Assembly: GCA_910584875.1 (NCBI GenBank)
Contig: CAJUDA010000039.1
Location: forward strand, 1 to 16,190
DNA length: 16,190 nt
Source: an uncultured Eubacterium sp.
Lineage (GTDB): Bacteria > Bacillota > Clostridia > Lachnospirales > Lachnospiraceae
Direction of reading: 5' to 3'
Shown: piece after piece, positions 6,996-13,599 of the stretch
How positions within the stretch are numbered: position 1 is the stretch's first letter
Layout of the letters: every line of letters begins with the position of its first letter
The notes under the pieces: model-generated
Told to the model about the DNA's origin: nothing
The model's input: only the letters and a program-made list of their open reading frames with translations
The model's database searches: none
Translations under genes and position numbers: made by a program

Positions 6996-8059
6996 TATTT
7001 CACCTCCATTTCTTTGCCCGATACTGCCTCCAGAACAACACCATGGGCAATACCAGGGATCGAATTTCCTTCATTGAAGCTCACTGTGGAAAGCAGGGCA
7101 CCCGTTGGCACAAACAGCACCCTCTGCCATTCATTTTTCCGCATCTTCTCCAGAATATAGCCACACAGCGTAATGGCGCTGCACCCGCAGCCGCTGCCAC
7201 CTGCATTCGTATCCTGTTCCTTGTTGTAATAGATCTCAGTCCCGCAGTCAAAATGCTGCGGCTCGATATCATAGCCGTACCCCTGCATCATATCGACCAG
7301 GATACGCTGTCCTACCGTACCGAGATCTCCTGTGATGATCCGGTCATAGTACCCAGGTCCCACTCCCAGATCCTTGAAGTTGTGCAGGATCACGTCCGCT
7401 GCCGCCGGCGCCATACACGCTCCCATATTCATGCTGTCTTTGATGCCATAATCCGTGATGATACCTGTCGTGATCCCCGCTACTTCCACATAGCCGGTCT
7501 CTTTTCTGCGCCATCTCGCCTCCGAGGATGCCAGTACGACTGCCCCGCTGCCTGTCACCGTCCAGGTTGCAGAATAAGGACGCTGGCTGCCATAAGCAAG
7601 CGGATAGCGGAACTGTTTTTCTGCGCTGGCAAAATGGCTGGATGTCAGAGCTACAACATAATCTGCATAACCGCCATCTACAAGGATCGATCCGATAGCC
7701 AGGGATTCACCCATTGTACTGCACGCACCATATACACCAAACATGGGGATATTAAAATTCATGATTCCAAACGATGTGGCGATCAGCTGTCCCAGAAGAT
7801 CCCCCGCCACCAGATAGCGGACCTCCTTCGGTTCCAGACCTGCCTTGCGCAGAGCCACCTGGGTGGCAAGCTGCTGCATTTTACTCTCTGCCTCCTCCCA
7901 CGTCTCCGCGCCAAAGAGAGGATCGGTCTCAATCATATCAAAGTATTTTCCGAAGGCTCCATTTCCTTCTTTTTCTCCAGCCACACTCCCGGCGCCGATC
8001 ACCACCGGCGGCTTTGCAAAAAGTATGCTTCGTCTGCCCACCATCTTGTTCTGACTCAT
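6995..8059 (-). CDS. spoVAD: Stage V sporulation protein AD
   Basis: A 354-residue soluble protein with a thiolase-like (ketoacyl-synthase III-like) fold. Recognisable stretches are the N-terminal RSILFAKPPVVIGAGSVAG, the central VYGACSTMGESLAIG and the C-terminal GGSGCGCSA. Known: SpoVAD binds dipicolinic acid on the forespore inner membrane with SpoVAC and SpoVAE. I chose ATG 8059 (MSQNKMVGRR) because AGGAAGG sits about 6-8 nt upstream; the longer open frame from 8098 has no such site and would overlap a promoter-like element. Normally it directly follows spoVAC; here about 3.7 kb with three unrelated genes intervenes. A sigma-G/sigma-F-like promoter lies just upstream. Confidence 0.96.
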   Translation of the reverse strand: MSQNKMVGRRSILFAKPPVVIGAGSVAGEKEGNGAFGKYFDMIETDPLFGAETWEEAESKMQQLATQVALRKAGLEPKEVRYLVAGDLLGQLIATSFGIMNFNIPMFGVYGACSTMGESLAIGSILVDGGYADYVVALTSSHFASAEKQFRYPLAYGSQRPYSATWTVTGSGAVVLASSEARWRRKETGYVEVAGITTGIITDYGIKDSMNMGACMAPAAADVILHNFKDLGVGPGYYDRIITGDLGTVGQRILVDMMQGYGYDIEPQHFDCGTEIYYNKEQDTNAGGSGCGCSAITLCGYILEKMRKNEWQRVLFVPTGALLSTVSFNEGNSIPGIAHGVVLEAVSGKEMEVK

Positions 8060-8092
8060 AAAATCCCTTCCTTTCAGGCATACTACTATTTG

Positions 8093-8122
8093 TATCATTC
8101 CTGAAAAAAAGGGATTTTATAC
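8093..8122 (-). promoter_or_regulatory. Candidate forespore (sigma-G/sigma-F) promoter for spoVAD-spoVAE
   Basis: On the minus strand GTATA (8122-8118) fits the -35 pattern GHATR. After 18 nt comes AATGATA (8099-8093), six of seven bases of the CATnnTA -10 pattern. The start would fall near 8086, giving a leader of about 26 nt before the spoVAD ATG. It lies between the HD-GYP stop and spoVAD, where a separate forespore signal would be needed. Consensus match to the B. subtilis pattern only. Confidence 0.5.
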
Positions 8123-8123
8123 A

Positions 8124-9194
8124 TTAAATCATCTGTTTTCTTAATTCTTCTTTATGCTGCAGCCGGTCCTTGATCAGATCACTGATTTTAAGAAATTCAT
8201 CGACCAGATCCGGGTCAAACTGTGTACCTTTTCCTTCTTTGATAATCTCCATCGACCGGTCATGGTCAAATGGTTTTTTATAGGGACGCTGCGACGTCAG
8301 TGCATCATATACATCGACAACACTCATGATCCGGGCCTCAATCGGAATGTCTGTCCCCGAAAGCCCCACCGGATAGCCCTTGCCATCCCAGCGCTCATGA
8401 TGGTACAACGCCATATTTTCTGATATCTGCAAAAATTCGTTTTCGGGAAAAATCTTGCGGATCTTGTGGAATGTAGCCCCTCCCAGCTCGGAATGCGTCT
8501 GCATATACTGCATCTCACTCCGCTCAAGTCCGCTCTGTTTCCGCAGTACATTGTCATCAATACCGATCTTACCGATATCATGCAGGGGTGCTGCCCGCAC
8601 AGAGAGCTTTACAAACTCCGGCGTGACCTCATCTTTATATTTGGGAATATTTTGCAGGACTTCTACAAAAGCTTCATAATAAATCAATGTGTTTTTAATG
8701 TGACCTCCTGTCACACCATCTCTTGACTCTACCAGCTCTGCAAACCCGGAGGCAAGCATATGCTGCATCTTCTCAACCTCTTCTACCTTCTGCTCCACAA
8801 TATCCTCTAATTCATTCTGATAGGAATAGAGCTCCAGCTGCGTCGCAATACGACGCTTCATAACCGGTGCAACAAAAGGTTTCGTGATAAAATCTACTGC
8901 CCCCAGATTAAATCCCTTGACCTCGCTGACAGGGTCTGCCACCGCCGTAAGAAAAATAACAGGAATGCTTTTCAGCCTGCGGGTACTCTTCAGCTGGGTG
9001 ATCATCTCATAGCCATCCATCTCTGGCATAATAATGTCCAGCAGAATCAGATCCGGCAGAACTTCTTCCATGATCTCAAAACCCTGTTTTGCCGAAGTCG
9101 CCTCATACAGTGCATAATCATCTTTCAATACTTCGCGCGCTGTAGCAAGATTCAGACGCGCGTCATCAATCATCAAAATTTTTTTCTTATCCAT
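8124..9194 (-). CDS. HD-GYP response regulator (c-di-GMP phosphodiesterase type)
   Basis: A 356-residue cytoplasmic regulator. The receiver domain (about 3-120) has D10/D11, phospho-acceptor D53 (LILLDIIMPEMDG) and K105 (ITKPF). A coiled-coil linker (about 121-147) leads to an HD-GYP domain with H165 (GGHIKNT), the HD pair 205-206 (LHDIGKIGI) and HHERWDGKGYP (265-275). The metal and GYP residues are intact, so c-di-GMP hydrolysis is plausible; some HD-GYP proteins also act on related cyclic dinucleotides. I chose ATG 9194 over the TTG at 9203 because AAGGGGAAGG lies about 11 nt before the ATG and too close to the TTG. It has its own sigma-A-type promoter and no partner kinase here. It sits between fructosamine kinase and spoVAD, an unusual place. 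Confidence 0.93.
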   Translation of the reverse strand: MDKKKILMIDDARLNLATAREVLKDDYALYEATSAKQGFEIMEEVLPDLILLDIIMPEMDGYEMITQLKSTRRLKSIPVIFLTAVADPVSEVKGFNLGAVDFITKPFVAPVMKRRIATQLELYSYQNELEDIVEQKVEEVEKMQHMLASGFAELVESRDGVTGGHIKNTLIYYEAFVEVLQNIPKYKDEVTPEFVKLSVRAAPLHDIGKIGIDDNVLRKQSGLERSEMQYMQTHSELGGATFHKIRKIFPENEFLQISENMALYHHERWDGKGYPVGLSGTDIPIEARIMSVVDVYDALTSQRPYKKPFDHDRSMEIIKEGKGTQFDPDLVDEFLKISDLIKDRLQHKEELRKQMI

Positions 9195-9264
9195 ATATAT
9201 CAAGACCTTCCCCTTTAAATGAAAACCCTCTCAGGCTACAAATATGCCAGTGCCCCTAATTAGA

Positions 9265-9293
9265 ATTGTAACACAATTTTGTAAATTTGACAA
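9265..9293 (-). promoter_or_regulatory. Sigma-A-type promoter of the HD-GYP regulator
   Basis: On the minus strand TTGTCA (9293-9288), exactly 17 nt, then TACAAT (9270-9265): five of six bases match at each hexamer. The start would be near 9258, giving a leader of about 64 nt. The 172 bases between this gene and the kinase-like gene upstream (9195-9366) show no other gene and no clear terminator. Confidence 0.75.
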
Positions 9294-9366
9294 TGAATTT
9301 TCACAGTATTTTTATAGGGTTCCTGATGCCGTAAAACAATCATATATACGAATAAGGATCAGCCGG

Positions 9367-10272
9367 TCAGTACCTGTCTATAATATTTTTCACTGACGAA
9401 AAATATCCTCTTCCAAACAGATTCAGGTGATTCAGAAGATGATACAAATGATACAGATCCCGGCGTTCGTCGTAGCCCGGCTGGAAAGGCGCCGCCTCCT
9501 GGTAGGCATCGTAAAACGCCCTGGGAAACCCGCCAAAAAGCTCTGTCATGGCAAGATCTGCCTCGGCATGCCCCACATAGGCAGCCGGATCGATCAGCCA
9601 TGCTTTCCCATCTGGTCCGGTCATCACATTTCCCGACCACAGATCGCCGTGCAGCAAAGAGGGATGCTCCGGTTCCACGAGCCGATCACCGAGATGCGCC
9701 AGCAGCCTGTCTATCTTCTTCTCTTCTGCTGTCCCGAAATAACGGGATGCCCTCTCAAACTGCGGCATCAGACGGCTGTCACGGTAAAAATCAATCCAGC
9801 CTGTACTGACCGTATTCCGCTGAGTCCCCGATCCGATGTAATTGTCGGCGGTAAAGCCGAATTTGCCTCCCGATACAAAATCCGCTGTTTCCGCCTGGTG
9901 CATGGCAGCCAGCTCTCTGGCGAATACCGCCCAGTAGTCCGGGATCCTCTGTCCCGGCTCGATAAAGCCCAGCATCAGAAAGGATTTCCCCGCCCCTTCC
10001 TCATCCGTCCCGGTGCATAAAATCTCCGGTGTCCCGATTGCTCCTGTCTGTGCCAGGGCATTCAGACCGGATACTTCTGTCTGGAAAAAGGAAAGGTTCT
10101 CTTTCCTGTTGCTTTTCATGAAGATCTGTGTCCCGTCAGTCAGTGTCAGACCATACGCCTCGTTAATGTCCCCACCGGCGATCCGCCTGCTCTGTGCCAG
10201 CTCCGCTTTACTGCCGGATATACCGGACAACGCCTCACTGACTGATTTGTAATGTGGTACTGTCATCGTCAT
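9367..10272 (-). CDS. Fructosamine kinase family protein
   Basis: A 301-residue protein kinase-like fold enzyme of the fructosamine/ketosamine-3-kinase family. Known: these use ATP to phosphorylate the sugar of glycated amines, allowing deglycation. The ATP-anchoring Lys is near K53 (IFMKSN). The catalytic loop is LLHGDLWSGNVM (H208-G-D210, N215), and the metal-binding Asp is D228 in LIDPAAYVGHAEADLAMTELFGGF, which is the family signature. Length is typical. The start ATG 10272 follows AAGGAAG by 10 nt. It lies 35 nt after the ATPase stop, so the two may share a transcript. The true substrate is unknown; small-molecule phosphotransferases of the APH fold are the main alternative, but the signature favours fructosamine kinase. 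Nothing links it to sporulation. Confidence 0.92.
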   Translation of the reverse strand: MTMTVPHYKSVSEALSGISGSKAELAQSRRIAGGDINEAYGLTLTDGTQIFMKSNRKENLSFFQTEVSGLNALAQTGAIGTPEILCTGTDEEGAGKSFLMLGFIEPGQRIPDYWAVFARELAAMHQAETADFVSGGKFGFTADNYIGSGTQRNTVSTGWIDFYRDSRLMPQFERASRYFGTAEEKKIDRLLAHLGDRLVEPEHPSLLHGDLWSGNVMTGPDGKAWLIDPAAYVGHAEADLAMTELFGGFPRAFYDAYQEAAPFQPGYDERRDLYHLYHLLNHLNLFGRGYFSSVKNIIDRY

Positions 10273-10307
10273 ATGTACGCCACTTCCTTTCCCAGATCAT
10301 AGTATCC

Positions 10308-11660
10308 CTACAGGCATCCTGTCATATAGACAGGAAGATAGACGATTCCATCTTCTTCCTTTCTGTCCCCGGTATGAAGAACGTAAGGGATATATGTCTG
10401 CTGTGTATATTTTGTTCTAAACTTATTCAATGAAGTAAGTGTATAGTTTTTTCCCGATTTTACCTCGATCGGCGATATATTATGACGATTACTGATCCTG
10501 CTTTTAGCAATCAGGAAATCGATCTTCATCCGGGATTCCCTGTCCTCCCTGGAGGAGTTTGAATAAAAGTACAGTTTATGACCTCCTGCCGCCAGCATCT
10601 GCGCCACTATATTTTCCATGATCATACCCTTTTTTACCTCCAGTTTGTCAAATAACAGTTTCTTGTATATTTCTTCTGCCACGATTCCGTTTTCATCAAA
10701 CGCATGGCTGATCAAAAGTCCGGTATCCGCCATATAGCATTTCATGGTAAGACGGTCCATATTCATCTTTAATCCTACATTTGGCTCTGTGGAATTAAAA
10801 CAGGTATTTATAATCATGGCATCTTCCAGCCAGAGAAAAGCTTCTTCGTATTCACGGAAACGAACATTTTTGCCAAGCGAACTAAGACGGAACTTTTTCT
10901 CATGGCGATTGAGCTGCGCCGGGATATCATCAAAAATATTTTCAGCTTTCCATGCGTATCCCTGGGCATGTTTTACAATATCGGCCCGATATAAAGTGAG
11001 GATATCCCTTTTAATCTGGTCCACTTCATCAAAGTCCCTGTTTTGTGCATAATGATCCACTGCCTGGGGCATTCCGCCCACGATAAGATATTGTCTGAAA
11101 TAACTCATTGCCTGCCGGTGCATCGCCTGACCCATTTCGATGCCTTTTTCAAAACAATTCCGGATCAGCGGCATAAGCAGTTCATTATCAAGCGCCCACA
11201 AAAATTCTTCAAAATCCATCGGATACATTTTAATATGACGCTCTTCCGAGGGGATAACAATATCTCTTACGTTCTTATTGATTGATACAAGAGAACCAGT
11301 CTCTATAACATCATACCGCCCATCTGCCACCAGATATTTGACAGCCGTCCTTGCCCGGGGAAACATCTGTACTTCATCAAAAATAATGACAGAAGCTTTC
11401 TCATACAGCCGAACATTATAAAATGCCGAAAGATACATAAAAAAAGTATCCAGATCACCCAGGTATTCTTCAAATAATCTCTTTACCTCTTCACTTGCTA
11501 TATTGAAATCAATCAGGATATAAGAACGGTATTCGTTTTTGGCAAATTCCTTTACGATGAAGCTCTTGCCCACCCGTCTTGCGCCATCAATAAGAAGAGC
11601 TGTCTTACGGGCGTGTTTCTGTTTCCAATCAAGCATCCTATCATATAGTTTTCTCTTCAT
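10308..11660 (-). CDS. AAA_14 / DUF4143 family ATPase
   Basis: A 450-residue protein with an N-terminal P-loop ATPase domain: Walker A GARRVGKS (26-33), Walker B VIIFDEVQ (91-98), and ETGSLVSI (120-127) as the likely sensor-1 strand. The C-terminal DUF4143 region holds a nuclease-like pattern, D381 (MKIDFLIAK) and E399-x-K401 (PIEVKSGKNYT), as in PD-(D/E)xK folds; whether it cuts DNA is unknown. Known: these ATPases are abundant, often many copies per genome, in Clostridia and Bacteroidia, are variable between strains, and have no settled function. GAGAGG lies 8 nt before the ATG. It is the first gene after spoVAC, separated by a repeat-bearing spacer. Its patchy family distribution makes it the likeliest newcomer in the spoVA locus. 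Confidence 0.92.
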   Translation of the reverse strand: MKRKLYDRMLDWKQKHARKTALLIDGARRVGKSFIVKEFAKNEYRSYILIDFNIASEEVKRLFEEYLGDLDTFFMYLSAFYNVRLYEKASVIIFDEVQMFPRARTAVKYLVADGRYDVIETGSLVSINKNVRDIVIPSEERHIKMYPMDFEEFLWALDNELLMPLIRNCFEKGIEMGQAMHRQAMSYFRQYLIVGGMPQAVDHYAQNRDFDEVDQIKRDILTLYRADIVKHAQGYAWKAENIFDDIPAQLNRHEKKFRLSSLGKNVRFREYEEAFLWLEDAMIINTCFNSTEPNVGLKMNMDRLTMKCYMADTGLLISHAFDENGIVAEEIYKKLLFDKLEVKKGMIMENIVAQMLAAGGHKLYFYSNSSREDRESRMKIDFLIAKSRISNRHNISPIEVKSGKNYTLTSLNKFRTKYTQQTYIPYVLHTGDRKEEDGIVYLPVYMTGCL

Positions 11661-11707
11661 ATCGATATCCTCTCGTCACTGTACTTCCCACCTCTAAACG
11701 CAGAATA

Positions 11708-11797
11708 TCACGTTTTCAAGAATTTTGCAAGCCCTATTTCCCACGTTTTCAAGAATTTTATAATCCTTATTCCCCACGTATTCAAGGATTTTTCCAT
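11708..11797 (-). CDS. Possible 29-residue amphipathic repeat peptide
   Basis: This short frame reads straight through the 33-bp repeats, giving 11-residue units: KSLNTWGIRII, KFLKTWEIGLA and a final KFLKT before TGA. Hydrophobic residues recur at set places in an 11-residue period, which suits an amphipathic helix, and the peptide is net positive. A GGGAAG site lies 11 nt before the ATG, only a weak ribosome binding site. It begins 25 nt after the spoVAC stop. Small cationic helices of this kind can be membrane-active or toxin-like, but that is speculation. It may simply be an untranslated minisatellite whose unit length is a multiple of three. Confidence 0.35.
   Translation of the reverse strand: MEKSLNTWGIRIIKFLKTWEIGLAKFLKT
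11709..11793. repeat. Three 33-bp tandem repeats (last one partial)
   Basis: Read on the minus strand, AAATCCTTGAATACGTGG, AAATTCTTGAAAACGTGG and AAATTCTTGAAAACGTGA recur at 33-bp intervals with no unique spacers; the two right-hand cores differ at only the last base. The intervening halves (GGAATAAGGATTATA and GAAATAGGGCTTGCA) are more diverged. The array fills the gap between spoVAC and the ATPase gene. Confidence 0.8.
11757..11785 (-). promoter_or_regulatory. Candidate sigma-A-type promoter inside the repeat array
   Basis: On the minus strand TTGAAT (11785-11780), 17 nt, then TATAAA (11762-11757). It would transcribe the ATPase and the fructosamine kinase-like gene from about 11750, downstream of spoVAC. 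The next repeat unit keeps the TTGAAA but loses the -10. Consensus match only. Confidence 0.4.
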
Positions 11798-11822
11798 AAA
11801 TGTACCATCTTCCCGGCTGCCA

Positions 11823-12329
11823 TCAGCACCAACCAACCAGTTTACCGATCCAGTAAAGCAGGCCCAGGATCCAGCTGCAGAACACGCCATACAGGATGAC
11901 AGGACCGGAAATCTGGAAAATCCTTGCCCCTACGCCAAAGACCCAGCCCTCTTCCTTGAACTCAATGGCAGGCGCAGCCACGGAATTGGCAAAGCCGGTG
12001 ATCGGTACCAGGGTGCCTGCCCCCGCAAAGTTTGCCAGCTTCTGATACAGATTCAGCCCGGTAAACAGTACACTGAGGAAGATCAGGGAAAGCGTCGTAT
12101 ACAGCGATGCCGTCTCCTTGTCCATCCCGGTCATCTGATACAGATTGGTCAGCAGCTGTCCGAATGTACAGATCAGCCCGCCAATGCCATATGCCTTGCA
12201 AAGATTGATAAACCAGCTCTTTTTTGGTGTATTTTCCTTTACATATTCATTGTACTTCTGATCCCGCCGTTCCGGGGCATCTTCCCCGATCACTTCTTTG
12301 ATATTTACCTTATTTTTATCCATTTCCAT
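11823..12329 (-). CDS. spoVAC: Stage V sporulation protein AC
   Basis: A 168-residue membrane protein. It has a charged N-terminal 35 residues, then hydrophobic segments starting with YGIGGLICTFGQLLTNLY and TLSLIFLSVLFTGLNLY, the conserved GAGTLVPITGFANSVAAPAIEFKEEGWVFG stretch split across the third segment, and a last helix around ILYGVFCSWILGLLYWIG. Known: SpoVAC acts as a mechanosensitive-type channel component for dipicolinic acid release. It follows spoVAB by 14 nt, with GAGG very close to the first ATG; the ATG two codons on (12323) has better spacing and may be the true start. It ends the first spoVA block, and spoVAD does not follow it. Confidence 0.95.
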   Translation of the reverse strand: MEMDKNKVNIKEVIGEDAPERRDQKYNEYVKENTPKKSWFINLCKAYGIGGLICTFGQLLTNLYQMTGMDKETASLYTTLSLIFLSVLFTGLNLYQKLANFAGAGTLVPITGFANSVAAPAIEFKEEGWVFGVGARIFQISGPVILYGVFCSWILGLLYWIGKLVGWC

Positions 12330-12343
12330 ACAACCTCACTTCA

Positions 12344-12757
12344 TTATTGAAAAAAATATTGAAATAATGTGCCTGTCATTTTCCCCAGGGCGATAGCCGC
12401 TACAATAATCGGGAATCCTTCTTTTAACTGGATCCGGTTTACCATGATGGGAAGTACGCGGAGCGTCTCTGCCAGCGCCATATAGAGGCATCCTACAAAC
12501 ATACCCGAAAAGAAACCGAATACCAGCACCAGCACGACCGAAAGATGTGCCGGAAGCCCAAACAGGATCCATATATTTCCTATCGTACCGCCTAATATTA
12601 TTGCGTTTTCGTAACAAATAATATGATCTGCCGTATTTGTCCTGGCCGCAAGACGGGGGATGATCCCCAGCATCGTGATAAAGGCAAATACACCCGCTGC
12701 CACGGTAGCGCCGCTGCAAAGTCCGATAAAACACAGTACCGCCTGCTTAATTAACAT
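12344..12757 (-). CDS. spoVAB: Stage V sporulation protein AB
   Basis: A 137-residue integral membrane protein with four hydrophobic segments (AVLCFIGLCSGATVAAGVFAF, NAIILGGTIGNIWILF, LSVVLVLVFGFFSGMFVGCLY, FPIIVAAIALGKMTG). Position between spoVAA and spoVAC, length and the SG..VAAGVFAF start identify SpoVAB. Known: part of the seven-gene SpoVA set in Bacillus; its precise role is unsettled and many Clostridia lack it. It overlaps the spoVAA end by 11 nt. ATG 12757 is taken as start; a TTG one codon upstream sits closer to the GGAGGG and is an alternative. Confidence 0.92.
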   Translation of the reverse strand: MLIKQAVLCFIGLCSGATVAAGVFAFITMLGIIPRLAARTNTADHIICYENAIILGGTIGNIWILFGLPAHLSVVLVLVFGFFSGMFVGCLYMALAETLRVLPIMVNRIQLKEGFPIIVAAIALGKMTGTLFQYFFQ

Positions 12758-13379
12758 CAATCGTATGTCCCTCCCTGGAAGCAGTAGAGATCAACGCCTT
12801 ATTTACCTGCTCCTCGTAGGTGCGCATCTCCACCTGGATCGGAGTCGGATCGTTTTTGATCTTTCTTCTGCGAAAATGATTGTAAAAGATCAGTATGCCT
12901 GCCGGAAGACCAATCGCATAGCTGATCTCCAGGATTGACCCGCCCTGTTTTGCTGTCCCCATAATGATCTTGTAAACCTTATCAAATACTGAGCTTACAC
13001 TGACATCCTCATTAAATGTCATGATCGTAAAAGCCGCCCCGAAAAATGCTACCAGACTGACAAATGCCGCCTTGGCGAACTCCACGGCCCGGGACTTCTC
13101 TTTCTGGTCCGGCTCCTCCAGATCGACGATAAAATCTTTTTCTCCGATATTCTCAATCTGGATGCTGGGATACACCTTATGTATCCCCTCGAATACTTTG
13201 CCAATCGTGAACATCGTCTTTTGCTGACAGTCCTTTGGCAGAGTATAAAAAATCTCCTGTTCCAGCTTCTGTACGACGTCTTTATTCGCACAGTACAGCG
13301 TGGCGATGTCCTTAAATGTCAGGGCACGCTTCTTTACCGGAATATTCTGTTCGATCTTTACATACAAAATATCTTCCAT
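12747..13379 (-). CDS. spoVAA: Stage V sporulation protein AA
   Basis: A 210-residue protein with a soluble N-terminal domain (about 1-95, starting MEDILYVKIEQNIPV) and two membrane helices at about 101-122 and 149-167. Between them lies a short loop with GGSILEISYAIGLPAGI, a stretch I associate with SpoVAA. Known: SpoVAA is a component of the SpoVA dipicolinic-acid apparatus in Bacillus, not found in all Clostridia. I chose ATG 13379 since AGGAG lies 11 nt before it, whereas the GTG at 13391 abuts the AGGAG. Its start lies 22 nt inside the end of the 61-residue gene upstream and its end overlaps spoVAB, so all three are probably coupled. Confidence 0.92.
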   Translation of the reverse strand: MEDILYVKIEQNIPVKKRALTFKDIATLYCANKDVVQKLEQEIFYTLPKDCQQKTMFTIGKVFEGIHKVYPSIQIENIGEKDFIVDLEEPDQKEKSRAVEFAKAAFVSLVAFFGAAFTIMTFNEDVSVSSVFDKVYKIIMGTAKQGGSILEISYAIGLPAGILIFYNHFRRRKIKNDPTPIQVEMRTYEEQVNKALISTASREGHTIDVN

Positions 13380-13543
13380 TTTCTGATACACTCCTTTGCC
13401 GGTACAGCATCGCGCTGAACCATAGTTCCCTGTCCTTTGTCCGGCATTCTGTCTCTGCCGTTATCCTGGGACCGGTAGTATACAATGATCCCCACTGCCG
13501 CCACTAAAACAAGAGCAATGGTGATAAGGCCTGCTTTTTTCAT
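13358..13543 (-). CDS. Small membrane protein of unknown function
   Basis: A 61-residue protein beginning MKKAGLITIALVLVAAVGIIVYY: one N-terminal helix (about 4-23) as an anchor or uncleaved signal, then a short charged tail rich in D, R and K with two cysteines near the end. I do not recognise the family. ATG 13543 is preferred over an upstream frame to 13570 because AGGAAG lies about 7 nt before it. It lies 56 nt after sigF and overlaps spoVAA by 22 nt, so it is expressed with the sporulation genes and may act in the forespore membrane. A forespore-type promoter candidate stands directly upstream. Confidence 0.7.
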   Translation of the reverse strand: MKKAGLITIALVLVAAVGIIVYYRSQDNGRDRMPDKGQGTMVQRDAVPAKECIRKWKIFCM

Positions 13544-13564
13544 GGAAACACTTCCTTTCGCTAT

Positions 13565-13594
13565 TACCATTGCCCTTTTATTACATTCTTATCC
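13565..13594 (-). promoter_or_regulatory. Candidate forespore promoter before the first spoVA block
   Basis: On the minus strand GGATA (13594-13590; four of five bases of GHATR), 18 nt, then AATGGTA (13571-13565; six of seven of CATnnTA). The start would be near 13558, leaving a very short leader that still holds the AAAGGAAG ribosome binding site of the 61-residue gene. It nearly matches the site before spoVAD in spacing and -10. Weaker than that site. Confidence 0.35.
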
Positions 13595-13599
13595 ATTAT

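Noticed and set aside
6977..8104. Long 375-residue open frame on the plus strand
   Set aside because: It lies antisense to spoVAD, whose motifs and ribosome binding site are clear. Its translation is rich in Cys, His and Arg with no recognisable domain, so it is a shadow frame.
9195..9258. Riboswitch in the HD-GYP leader
   Set aside because: The leader is only about 64 nt and shows no c-di-GMP riboswitch core or terminator.
11709..11793. CRISPR-like array
   Set aside because: Units abut with a 33-bp period and there are no unique spacers or cas genes; this is a minisatellite.
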